A stretch of DNA of 64,000 nucleotides from positions 1,860,001 to 1,924,000 of the forward strand of contig CBDCAI010000004.1 in the NCBI GenBank assembly GCA_965213845.1. Direction: 5' to 3'. The notes under the pieces were generated by a model, which was not told where the DNA came from, ran no database searches, and saw nothing but the letters and a program-made list of their open reading frames with translations. A program made the translations under genes and the position numbers. The stretch comes from JBBROS01 sp965213845. GTDB taxonomy: Bacteria > Pseudomonadota > Alphaproteobacteria > Acetobacterales > Acetobacteraceae. Shown piece after piece: positions 48,730-56,382 of the stretch; the stretch's first letter is position 1, and each line of letters opens with the position of its first letter.

Positions 48730-49467
48730 ATGCCTCTCAGGATTTCAGTGTCTGTTCTGGCGGCCTTGATGGCGTTCGCCCCCGGCTTGGCGCGTGCCGC
48801 GACGTTCGACGCGGTCGGCGACTACCAGGTGGATGGCGGCGGGGTGCCGGTGACGTCCGGCGCCTGGAGCTATGGCAGCGGGTCCGGCGCCGGGTTCGTG
48901 ACGTTCGGCAACTCCTACGCGGCATGCCAGGGCGCGGCCCTGTCGTGCTACGGCGATGGCGGGTCGTCGTCGCTGCCGACGGTCGGCAAGATCAGCGGGC
49001 CCGGCCCGGTCGCGTTCGGCGGCACCGTCTCGGTTCCGGCCGACGTGCTGTTCTCGCATCCTGGGACCGGAAGCGATGCGACGCTGCGGTTCACGACGCC
49101 GCAGGCGGGCAGCTACTCGATCGGGGGGTTCTTCGAGCGTCTGAGCACGGCCGACAGCGGCGATGGCGTGGTCGTGAGCTTGCTGCTGAACGGGCTGGCG
49201 GCCTTCGCCTTCGACAACAACCTCACGACCAACCTGACCTACGGGACCGAGAGTGCGTTCAGCCTGACGGAAAGCCTGGCCGTGGGCGATGTGCTGGACT
49301 TCACGGTCAACCGCAACGGCCAGTACAGCTTCGACAGCACCGGCATCTCGGCCTCTATCAGCATGGTCCTGGCCGACGAGGCGGTGCCGGAGCCGGTCAG
49401 CCTCGCGCTGCTGGCGGTCGGCATCGGCGGCGGCATGCTGGCCCGGCGCCGCGTCCTCCGAGGCTGA
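48730..49467 (+). CDS. PEP-CTERM sorting domain protein
   Basis: 245 residues. Signal peptide MPLRISVSVLAALMAFAPGL, ending ARA. The C-terminal sorting signal is VPEPVSLALLAVGIGGGMLA followed by RRR, the tripartite Pro-Glu-Pro/helix/basic anchor processed by exosortase. The mature domain is Gly/Ser-rich and beta-like. ATG 48682 is an alternative start. A 236-bp upstream gap has an AT-rich stretch around 48650-48690. No exosortase gene is seen in the window. Confidence 0.82.
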   Translation: MPLRISVSVLAALMAFAPGLARAATFDAVGDYQVDGGGVPVTSGAWSYGSGSGAGFVTFGNSYAACQGAALSCYGDGGSSSLPTVGKISGPGPVAFGGTVSVPADVLFSHPGTGSDATLRFTTPQAGSYSIGGFFERLSTADSGDGVVVSLLLNGLAAFAFDNNLTTNLTYGTESAFSLTESLAVGDVLDFTVNRNGQYSFDSTGISASISMVLADEAVPEPVSLALLAVGIGGGMLARRRVLRG

Positions 49468-49520
49468 GGCGGCCGCACCCGGGTGTGCCGAACGGGGCTG
49501 TGGGGGTTGCAGGGCGGGAT

Positions 49521-49834
49521 TGGTGTCCGCGGCGGGATTCGAACCCACGGCCCCAGGATTCATACCACTTCGGCTTTCGCCGCCGTGCCCTGCGTCGCCG
49601 CGGGGCGCGTTCGTGGTCTGGACTGTCCCTTCGCCATAGGCCCGAGCCCTTAGACGCCGCCCGTCCAGTCTCTACACCGTCCCGTCCCTTTCGGGCCGGG
49701 CTTGGCTCGGGATCGGCAGGTGCAGGCGCACCGGAGCTTTCCCCGACTTTGAGCGGATCCACGGCGGGGTTTCCCGTCGCCGCGCCCAATTACGTTTAGG
49801 AATCCTGTACTCTATCCTGCTGAGCTACGCGGAC
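49521..49834 (-). tRNA. tRNA-Arg(CCT), interrupted by a group I intron
   Basis: The 5-prime exon starts at 49834 (GTCCGCG TA GCTC, then GAGT) with anticodon stem CAGGA and loop TTCCTAA; anticodon CCT is at 49800-49798. After 237 bases the 3-prime exon resumes with AATCCTG (anticodon stem TCCTG at 49558-49554), T-arm GGGTTCGAATCCC, acceptor CGCGGAC, discriminator A and encoded CCA (49523-49521). The two exons fold into a complete tRNA-Arg(CCU) of standard length. Strong call. Confidence 0.93.
49561..49797 (-). ncRNA. Group I self-splicing intron (IC3-like) in tRNA-Arg
   Basis: 237-nt intron between U36 and A37 of the anticodon loop, ending in G at 49561 (the terminal omegaG). It contains a P2-like hairpin CGGCG-GGGAAACC-CGCCG, a P-like segment at 49731-49747, a Q-like GAGCCAAGC (49700-49708), an R-like GTGTAGAGACTGGACGG near 49661-49677, and an S-like CAGTCCAG (49618-49625). 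Order and spacing match the Azoarcus/Agrobacterium tRNA introns. No homing endonuclease ORF. P1 pairing was not resolved by eye. Confidence 0.88.
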
Positions 49835-49934
49835 ACACCGCAATCAACATAGACACGATGTCCGGCAGGCGCCAGCCCTGGTCGCGAGGCGGCGGGCGGT
49901 GCAGGATCGGCGCAAACGGGGCGGGAGCGTCATC

Positions 49935-50861
49935 TTGGGCAAGGTCATCATCAGCTGCGCGATCACCGGGGCGATCCACACGCCCAGCATGTCCGACGCG
50001 TTGCCGATCACGCCCGAGCAGATCGCGCAGGCCAGCATCGAGGCGGCGGAGGCCGGGGCGGCGATCATCCATCTGCATGCGCGCAACCCGGAAACGGGCG
50101 AGCCGACGCCGGACCCGGCGGTGTTCATGCGCTTTTTGCCGGTCATCAAGCAGGCCTGCGACGCCGTGATCAACATCACCACCGGCGGCGGGTTGAACAT
50201 GACGCTGGCGGACCGGCTGGAGGCGCCGCTGATGGCCCGGCCCGAGATGTGCAGCCTCAACATGGGGTCGATGAACTTCAACATCTCCCGCGCGGCCGAG
50301 AAGATCACGGCGTGGAAGCACGCGTGGGAGAAGCCCTATCTGGAGGGGACGAGCAACTTCATCTTCCGCAACACCTTCCAGGACATCGAAGGGATCGTCG
50401 CGCAGCTGGGCCAGGCGCACGGGACGAAGTTCGAGTTCGAGTGCTACGACATCGGCCATCTGTACAGCCTGGCGCATCTGCTGGAGCGCAAGATCGTCGA
50501 GCCGCCGGTGTTCGTGCAGAGCATCTTCGGCATCCTGGGCGGCATCGGGGCGGAGCATCGCAACCTGCTGTTCATGCGGGAGACGGCGGACCGGCTGTTC
50601 GGCAACGACTACGTGTGGTCGGTGCTGGCGGCGGGGCGTCACCAGATGAACTTCACGACGATGGCCGGGATCCTGGGCGGCAACGTGCGCGTGGGGCTGG
50701 AGGACAGCTTGTATATCGGGCGCGGCAAGATGGCGTCGTCGAACGCCGAGCAGGTGTCCAAGATCCGCGGCATCCTGGAGGCGCTGAGCCTCGAGATCGC
50801 GACGCCGGCGGAGGCCCGGGCGATCCTGCATCTTAAGGGCGGCGACCGGGTGGGGTTCTAG
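49935..50861 (+). CDS. 3-keto-5-aminohexanoate cleavage enzyme family (BKACE)
   Basis: DUF849/BKACE TIM-barrel enzyme, about 308 residues, cleaving a beta-keto acid with acetyl-CoA via a zinc ion. KVIISCAITGAIHTPSMSD, then GAAIIHLHARNPETGEPT with the zinc His pair, INITTGGG, and FNFTTMAGILGGNVRVGLED. The TTG start at 49935 puts KVIISC at the usual N-terminus. BKACE members act on many substrates, so the reaction is unassigned. Followed by a peptidase M19 gene after 3 bp. Confidence 0.9.
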   Translation: MGKVIISCAITGAIHTPSMSDALPITPEQIAQASIEAAEAGAAIIHLHARNPETGEPTPDPAVFMRFLPVIKQACDAVINITTGGGLNMTLADRLEAPLMARPEMCSLNMGSMNFNISRAAEKITAWKHAWEKPYLEGTSNFIFRNTFQDIEGIVAQLGQAHGTKFEFECYDIGHLYSLAHLLERKIVEPPVFVQSIFGILGGIGAEHRNLLFMRETADRLFGNDYVWSVLAAGRHQMNFTTMAGILGGNVRVGLEDSLYIGRGKMASSNAEQVSKIRGILEALSLEIATPAEARAILHLKGGDRVGF

Positions 50862-50864
50862 AGG

Positions 50865-51869
50865 ATGATGGACGCGGCGGCGCTGCATGCCGGGCTGGTG
50901 ACGGTCGACACGCATATCGACATCCCGTGGCCGCCGGGCCCGAGCGCGTTCGAGGACGGGCCGCGCCGGGTGGACATCCCGAAGATGCGCCGCGGCGGGC
51001 TGGGGGCCGGGTGCTTCGCCGCGTATGTGCCGCAGGGGCCGCGCACGCCGGAGGGGCATGCGCACGCCAAGACGCGGGCCTTGGCGATGCTGGACGCCAT
51101 CGCGGCCATGGCGGGCGACGAGGCGCGGCTGTGCACGAGTGCCGACATGATCGAGGCGGCCCGGCGCGACGGCGTGACGGCCGTGGTCCCTGCGGTGGAG
51201 AACGGCTATTCCGTGGGGGAGGACCTGGGCGTGCTGGCGGAGTTCCAGGCCAAGGGCGCCCGTTACCTGACGCTGACGCATAACGGGCACAACGCCCTGG
51301 CGGACAGCAGCAACCCGCGGCGGGACCTGAATGACACCGAGACGCTGCATGGCGGGCTGAGCCCGCTGGGGCGGGACGCGGTGGCGGAGCTGAACCGGCT
51401 GGGCATGCTGGTGGACGTGTCGCACGTCAGCACGCAGGGCGCGCTGCAGGCGGCGATGCTGTCCCGCACGCCGGTGCTGGCGACGCATTCCTGCGTGCAT
51501 GCCCTGTGCGCGGTGCCGCGCAACGCGTCGGACCAGCTGCTGGACGCGCTGCGGGACTGCGGCGGCATGATCAACATCACCGCGGTCCCGAGCTTCCTGC
51601 GGCTGAACGGGAAGGCGGACCGGGTGACGGTCGCCGACTTCGTGGACCATATGGACTATGCCGTCCAGCGGATCGGGCTGGGGCATGTGGGCATCAGCTC
51701 GGACTTCGATGGCGGCGGCGGGTTCAGCGGCTGGCACGATGCGGGCGAGAGCCAGAACGTGACGGCGGAGCTGGTGCAGCGGGGCTATGACGCGGCCGAG
51801 ATCGGCCTGCTGTGGGGCGGCAACTTCCTGCGTCTGCTGCGCCTGGCGGAGGCCCACGCGGCCGCCTGA
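50865..51869 (+). CDS. Membrane dipeptidase family (peptidase M19)
   Basis: Zinc amidohydrolase-fold dipeptidase, 334 residues. Metal ligands: VDTHIDIPW (HxD), VPAVENGYSVG (Glu), VDVSHVS and THSCVHAL (His), and GISSDFDGGG (Asp). No signal peptide, so probably cytoplasmic. Bacterial members hydrolyse various dipeptides and lactams. It forms a two-gene unit with the BKACE gene. Confidence 0.92.
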   Translation: MMDAAALHAGLVTVDTHIDIPWPPGPSAFEDGPRRVDIPKMRRGGLGAGCFAAYVPQGPRTPEGHAHAKTRALAMLDAIAAMAGDEARLCTSADMIEAARRDGVTAVVPAVENGYSVGEDLGVLAEFQAKGARYLTLTHNGHNALADSSNPRRDLNDTETLHGGLSPLGRDAVAELNRLGMLVDVSHVSTQGALQAAMLSRTPVLATHSCVHALCAVPRNASDQLLDALRDCGGMINITAVPSFLRLNGKADRVTVADFVDHMDYAVQRIGLGHVGISSDFDGGGGFSGWHDAGESQNVTAELVQRGYDAAEIGLLWGGNFLRLLRLAEAHAAA

Positions 51870-51990
51870 CCCGACGGCATCCCGGGGCGCCCCGACAATT
51901 GTGGACAAAGCCGAACATTACTTTCGTTGTTTGCGTGAATGCATCGTCATAACACTCTCGGAGTTCAGAAATTACATGGTGTGACAGGTT

Positions 51991-52755
51991 ATGCGCTTCA
52001 CCTCTGGAATGATCGTCGGGATGCTGGCACTCGGCACCCAACCCGTCTGGGCCGCGGCCAACCTGGTCCTGAACGGCGACTTCGAGCAGACGAGCGGGGC
52101 CTTGTTGAGCGGGTCCACCGCGGTGTCGGGCGGCATCACGCCCACGGACCTGCCGAACTGGACGGCCCCGGCGAACAGCCTCGATGTCCTGTTCACGCCT
52201 GGCACTGCCGACACGTCCGGCGCGTCCGCCGGCAGCAACGGCACGGTCAAGCTGTGGGGCCCGGGGGATGGCAGCAACAACGGCCTGACGGCGACCAGCC
52301 CGACGGGCGGCAACTTCGTCGCCGTCGATGCGGACAGCACCTATGGCCGGCCGCTGCAGCAGACGATCGCGGGCCTGCAGCAGGGCGGCGTCTACCAGCT
52401 GACCTTCTACTGGGCGGCAGGGCAGGAAACCGGCAACTACGGCGCGACCACGGAGTCCTGGAGCGTGAGCCTGGGCGCCCAGACGCAGAGCACCGGGTTC
52501 ATCTCCACGCCGAGCCAGGGGTTCTCGCCCTGGCGCCAGGCGACGATGCTGTTCGAGGCGTCGTCGGCCAGCGCGCTTCTGTCGTTCATGGCGGTGGGCA
52601 CGCCCGCCGGCGTGCCGCCGATCTCGCTGCTGGACGGGGTGTCGCTGGTCAACGTGCCGGAACCGGCGAGCTGGGTGGGGCTGGCGCTGGGCCTGCTCGG
52701 GCTGGGGTTCCTGGTGCGGCGGCGCGGCGTGCTTGCGCCCGTGTCCGCCCACTGA
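51991..52755 (+). CDS. PEP-CTERM sorting domain protein
   Basis: 254 residues; signal peptide SGMIVGMLALGTQPVWA; mature part begins NLVLNGDFEQTSG, typical of carbohydrate-binding-like secreted PEP-CTERM proteins, with FYWAAGQETGNYG; C-terminus VPEPASWVGLALGLLGLGFL then VRRR. The 120 bp upstream are AT-rich and gene-free. Second PEP-CTERM protein in 3.5 kb. Confidence 0.85.
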   Translation: MRFTSGMIVGMLALGTQPVWAAANLVLNGDFEQTSGALLSGSTAVSGGITPTDLPNWTAPANSLDVLFTPGTADTSGASAGSNGTVKLWGPGDGSNNGLTATSPTGGNFVAVDADSTYGRPLQQTIAGLQQGGVYQLTFYWAAGQETGNYGATTESWSVSLGAQTQSTGFISTPSQGFSPWRQATMLFEASSASALLSFMAVGTPAGVPPISLLDGVSLVNVPEPASWVGLALGLLGLGFLVRRRGVLAPVSAH

Positions 52756-52956
52756 CACCGGGGCCAAGCGGGGCGGCGTTGGACAGGATCGACGGATCGG
52801 CTTAGGGAGGTCGCCGGGGCGGGGGCGCTGATTCGCCTGGCCCGGGCCTGGTCGGAACCAGGTCCTGCTTCGAAACGGGCGGCGGTTCCATGTGGGGAAG
52901 TGGACAGATATCGGGCCGCCGGCGCGGCAGGCCGGCACAGGCCGCGGGTGCGCTCC

Positions 52957-53766
52957 ATGTCTGAGGCGCGGGGGCCCGCCATGCCGCCGTTGGGGCAGGG
53001 CACGTGGCATATGGGTGAGCGGGGGGCCGATCGCGCGCGGGAAGCGGATGCGCTGCGGCTCGGCATCGACCTCGGCATGACGTTGATCGACACGGCGGAG
53101 ATGTATGCCGACGGTGGCGCGGAGGAGGTCGTGGCGCGGGCGATCGCCGGGCAGCGGGACCGGGTGTTCCTGGTCAGCAAGGCCTATCCGCAGAATGCCG
53201 GGCGCCGCAGCCTGCCGGCCGCCTGCGCGCGCAGCCTGAAGCGGCTCGGGACGGAGCGGATCGACCTTTACCTGTTGCATTGGCCCGGCGCCACGCCGCT
53301 TGAGGAGACGGTGGAAGCCTTCGAGCGCCTGGTCGTGGCCGGGCAGATCGGCGCCTGGGGCGTCAGCAACTTCGACGTGGACGACATGGCGGCGCTGCCG
53401 CCGGGCTGTACTACGAACCAGGTGCTGTACAATCTCGGCAGCCGCGGGATCGAGTTCGACTTGCTGCCCTGGTGCCGTGGCCGGGGCATGCCATTGATGG
53501 CCTACTCGCCCGTCGGGCAGGCCGGCGCGCTGCTGCGCTCGCCGGCCTTGCGGGCGGTGGCCGACCGGCATGGGGCCACCCCGGCGCAGGTGGCGATCGC
53601 CTGGACGCTGCAGCCGGGCGTGGTCAGCATCCCGAAGGCGGCCGACCCGGCCCATGTCAGGGCAAACGCGGCGGCGGCCGGGCTGCGGCTGACGGCCGAC
53701 GACCTCGCGACGCTGGACGCCGCCCATCCGCCGCCCCGGCGCAAGCAGCCGCTGGACATCCTGTAG
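52957..53766 (+). CDS. Aldo/keto reductase
   Basis: NADPH-dependent reductase, 269 residues, (beta/alpha)8 fold. Catalytic tetrad: Asp and Tyr in LIDTAEMYADGGAEE, Lys in FLVSKAYPQNAG, His in LYLLHWPG. Cofactor region SIPKAADPAHV. Substrate unknown. The hydrogenase-like operon follows 11 bp later on the same strand and may be read through from here. Confidence 0.92.
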   Translation: MSEARGPAMPPLGQGTWHMGERGADRAREADALRLGIDLGMTLIDTAEMYADGGAEEVVARAIAGQRDRVFLVSKAYPQNAGRRSLPAACARSLKRLGTERIDLYLLHWPGATPLEETVEAFERLVVAGQIGAWGVSNFDVDDMAALPPGCTTNQVLYNLGSRGIEFDLLPWCRGRGMPLMAYSPVGQAGALLRSPALRAVADRHGATPAQVAIAWTLQPGVVSIPKAADPAHVRANAAAAGLRLTADDLATLDAAHPPPRRKQPLDIL

Positions 53767-53777
53767 CGGCGTTGGGC

Positions 53778-55508
53778 GTGCTCGATGTCCTGCTCGGGGT
53801 GGGTCTCGTGCTGGTGGCGCTGGGCGTCGCGGGGCGCTTCGTGCCGACGATGCATTGGAAAGCGGCGGCCGGGACGGTGCTCTGCCTGATCGGGGCGGCT
53901 GCGGCGCTGCTGGGTCCGGCGATGGGCGGGGCGGCGGGCGGGGCGGTGGGCGGGGCTGCAATGAGAGGGGCTGGGCTGAGCTTCGCGATGGATGGGGTGT
54001 CGCGGGTGTTCCTGCTTGCCTTGTTCCTGTCCGGCGCCGTGGCGGGTGGCGGCCGGATGACGGCACTCGGGGCCGCCGTCCTGGCGGTGCTGGCGGCGGA
54101 CGGGGTGGGGCTGGTGCTGGCGGGCGGGGGCGCCGCACTGGGTTGCCGCGGGCGGACGGGGCTTCGGGGCCAGGGTGGGGGGCGGTGGGCCGTTGCCGCG
54201 ATGCCGGTGTGCCTGCTGGTCGCGGTGGCACTGCAGTCGTGGCACGACGGCGGGTTCCAGCCGGGGTTCGCCGTGCCGCACGGGGTGGCGCCGGCTGGCC
54301 TGCGTGGTCTGGTCCTGTTGGTGTCCGGCCTGGCGGCGGCCCTGCTGTGTGGGGCCGTGCTGCCGGCCGGGGTGGGCGGATGGCTGGCGCTCTATCTGGT
54401 TGCGCGGCTGCTGCTCGGCCTGCCGGGTCCTGCCACGCCGGGGTGGTGGGGTGTGCCGGTGCTGGCGGCCGGGTGCGGGGTGGCGTTGCTCGGCGCGTGG
54501 CGCGCCGCCTGCGCTTCGGATCTGGAGGGGGCGGGTGCCGCGTCCGGGATGTCGGCGCAGGGGGTCGCGGGGGCTGGGCTCGGGGTGGCGCTGCTGGCCC
54601 GGGGCGCTGACCTGCCGGCCCTTGCCGCGCTGGGGGTAACGGGCGCCCTGGCGCAGGCGGTTCTGGCCTCGCTCTGGGGGGCGCTGCTGGTTCTGGGGGC
54701 CGGGGCGGTGCGGGGGACGGTGGGATCGACCGAGCTGGGGCGGCTCGGCGGGCTGATGCGGCGGGTGCCGGCGACGGGGCTGGCGCTGCTGCTGGGCCTG
54801 GCCTCGATGGCGGCGGCGCCGCTTTCGGCGGGGTTCGCCGGGCTGTGGCTGGCGGTGCAGGCCGTCACGGGCGCCGGGCGCTCGGGCGGGACGCCGGTGT
54901 TGGCCGTGGCGGCTGCCGCGGCTGCGGCGCTGGGCATGGCCTGGGCGCTGGGGGCGGGGGCTGCGTTGCGCCTGGCCGGGGGGGCCCTGCTCGGCGCGCC
55001 GCGGTCCACGCGCGGGGCTGCGGCACAGGAGCCGCGGCGGCGGGTGCGGCTCGGCATGGCGGGGCTTGGCGCGGCGGTGCTGGTGCTGGGGCTGTGGCCC
55101 TGGCCGGTGATCGCCTGGGTGCAGGCGGGGGTGCGCCTGCTGACGGGTCTGGAGGGCGGCGTCGCCGGCTGTCTGGAGGGGTGCGTCGAGGGGATGGGGC
55201 GGCCGTGGGTCGTGGCGGGCACGAACGAGGGGCCGGGCTATGCGGGGCCGGCGCTTGCGGCGTTGCTGGCGGTGGCGGTCGGTGTGGCGGGCTGGGCCGG
55301 GCGGGGTGGCGCGGTCTCCGGGCCGGCGTGGCGCGGGGGCCTGGCCGAGGAACGGCTTGGTCCCGATGGCTCGGGCGGTGGCGCTGGGTCCGTGGTGCCG
55401 GACGCGGCGTGGTGGCGGTCGTGGTTGCGGGAGCGCGACTGGGCGCGTTCGGCGCTGGTGCTGCTCGGGCTCGTTCTGGCTGCGGTGCTGGGTTGGGCAG
55501 TCCGATGA
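53778..55508 (+). CDS. Hydrogenase-4/complex I antiporter-like subunit, degenerate
   Basis: HyfB/HycC-type (MrpA/NuoL-like) polytopic protein of about 576 residues, against about 670 in HyfB. Family resemblance is in VFLLALFLSGAVAGGGRMTA and LALLLGLASMAAAPLSAGFA followed by GLWL, and in LVLGAGAVRGTVGSTEL. The W-E of transmembrane helix 5 is replaced by AGGGAA, and in the helix 7 segment the Lys of NHALFKxLLF is replaced by Gly (LASLWGALLVLGAGAV). Start GTG 53778; TTG 53772 is possible. First gene of a four-gene operon. Confidence 0.75.
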   Translation: MLDVLLGVGLVLVALGVAGRFVPTMHWKAAAGTVLCLIGAAAALLGPAMGGAAGGAVGGAAMRGAGLSFAMDGVSRVFLLALFLSGAVAGGGRMTALGAAVLAVLAADGVGLVLAGGGAALGCRGRTGLRGQGGGRWAVAAMPVCLLVAVALQSWHDGGFQPGFAVPHGVAPAGLRGLVLLVSGLAAALLCGAVLPAGVGGWLALYLVARLLLGLPGPATPGWWGVPVLAAGCGVALLGAWRAACASDLEGAGAASGMSAQGVAGAGLGVALLARGADLPALAALGVTGALAQAVLASLWGALLVLGAGAVRGTVGSTELGRLGGLMRRVPATGLALLLGLASMAAAPLSAGFAGLWLAVQAVTGAGRSGGTPVLAVAAAAAAALGMAWALGAGAALRLAGGALLGAPRSTRGAAAQEPRRRVRLGMAGLGAAVLVLGLWPWPVIAWVQAGVRLLTGLEGGVAGCLEGCVEGMGRPWVVAGTNEGPGYAGPALAALLAVAVGVAGWAGRGGAVSGPAWRGGLAEERLGPDGSGGGAGSVVPDAAWWRSWLRERDWARSALVLLGLVLAAVLGWAVR

Positions 55509-55518
55509 AGGCGGGACG

Positions 55519-56382
55519 ATGATGGCCGTACTCGCACTGCTGGTGCATGCCGCGCTGCTCGCCGTGGCCGCGCCGGTGCTGGCCGACTTCCGCGCCCGGG
55601 TGGCGGCGGGATGGCGGGGCGAGGCGCCGCCGCCGGCGGACCAGGCCTGGCGCGACCTGGTCCGGTTGTGGCGCAAGCCGGTCGTGGTGCCGCCCGGGGC
55701 ATCGTTCGTCTTTTGGGGGGCGCCCGCCCTGGCGCTGGGGTCGGTGATGGCCGCGGGTCTGCTGGTGCCCAGCTTTGCGTCGGGCATGGCGACGGCCGGG
55801 GCGGCGGATGCGGTGGTGGTGGTGGCGCTGCTCGGTTTGTCGCAGGCGGCGCCGCGGCTGGCGGCCCATGATGCGGGCTCGGCGTGGCCAGTCTTTGCCG
55901 GCAACCGCGCCATGGCCGCGTGGCTGCCGGCCGGGCCCGTGCTGATGCTGGCGGTGCTGGCGGGCGCGCTGCTGACGGGCGGGACGAACCTGGACGTGGC
56001 GGTGGCTGCGGTGCGGGATGGCGGGCCCCTGGTGCGGCTGGCGGGCGCGCTGGCCGGGCTGGCCTTGTTGGCGGTGGTGGCGCCGGGACCCGCTGCCGGC
56101 GCGGGGCCGTATGGGGGGCGGCCGGCGGCGCTGCTGTTGTTCGCGGCGCAGCTCCGGTCGGTGGTCGTGCTGTCGCTGGTGGGGGCGGTCGGGCTGCCGT
56201 CCGGCATGGCGGCGGCGGGGTCGGGCCCGGACCTCTGGGCGGTGGGGGCGGCGGTCTGGGTGGTGAAGCTGGGGGTGCTGGGTGGGGTGCCGGGCCTCGT
56301 GCCAGCTGGTCCGGCGACGGCAGCGGCGGCGCTTCTGCTGCTGATCGCGGCGGTGCTGCTGGGCGTGCAGGGGGCGGCATGA
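55519..56382 (+). CDS. NuoH/HycD-like membrane subunit, degenerate
   Basis: 287-residue membrane protein related to HyfC/HycD/NuoH. QAWRDLVRLWRKPVVVPPGA matches the DLxKLLxK loop of the family, and AHDAGSAWPVFAGNRAMAAW corresponds to the segment after helix 3, where the conserved Glu-Pro after the Arg-Glu motif is replaced (LPAGPVLM). Starts ATG 55519, 10 bp after the previous stop; its stop overlaps the next ATG (ATGA). Confidence 0.75.
   Translation: MMAVLALLVHAALLAVAAPVLADFRARVAAGWRGEAPPPADQAWRDLVRLWRKPVVVPPGASFVFWGAPALALGSVMAAGLLVPSFASGMATAGAADAVVVVALLGLSQAAPRLAAHDAGSAWPVFAGNRAMAAWLPAGPVLMLAVLAGALLTGGTNLDVAVAAVRDGGPLVRLAGALAGLALLAVVAPGPAAGAGPYGGRPAALLLFAAQLRSVVVLSLVGAVGLPSGMAAAGSGPDLWAVGAAVWVVKLGVLGGVPGLVPAGPATAAAALLLLIAAVLLGVQGAA

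Noticed and set aside
49561..49797. Group II intron or small protein-coding gene
   Set aside because: No domain V motif or long ORF; core segments and the terminal G fit group I instead.
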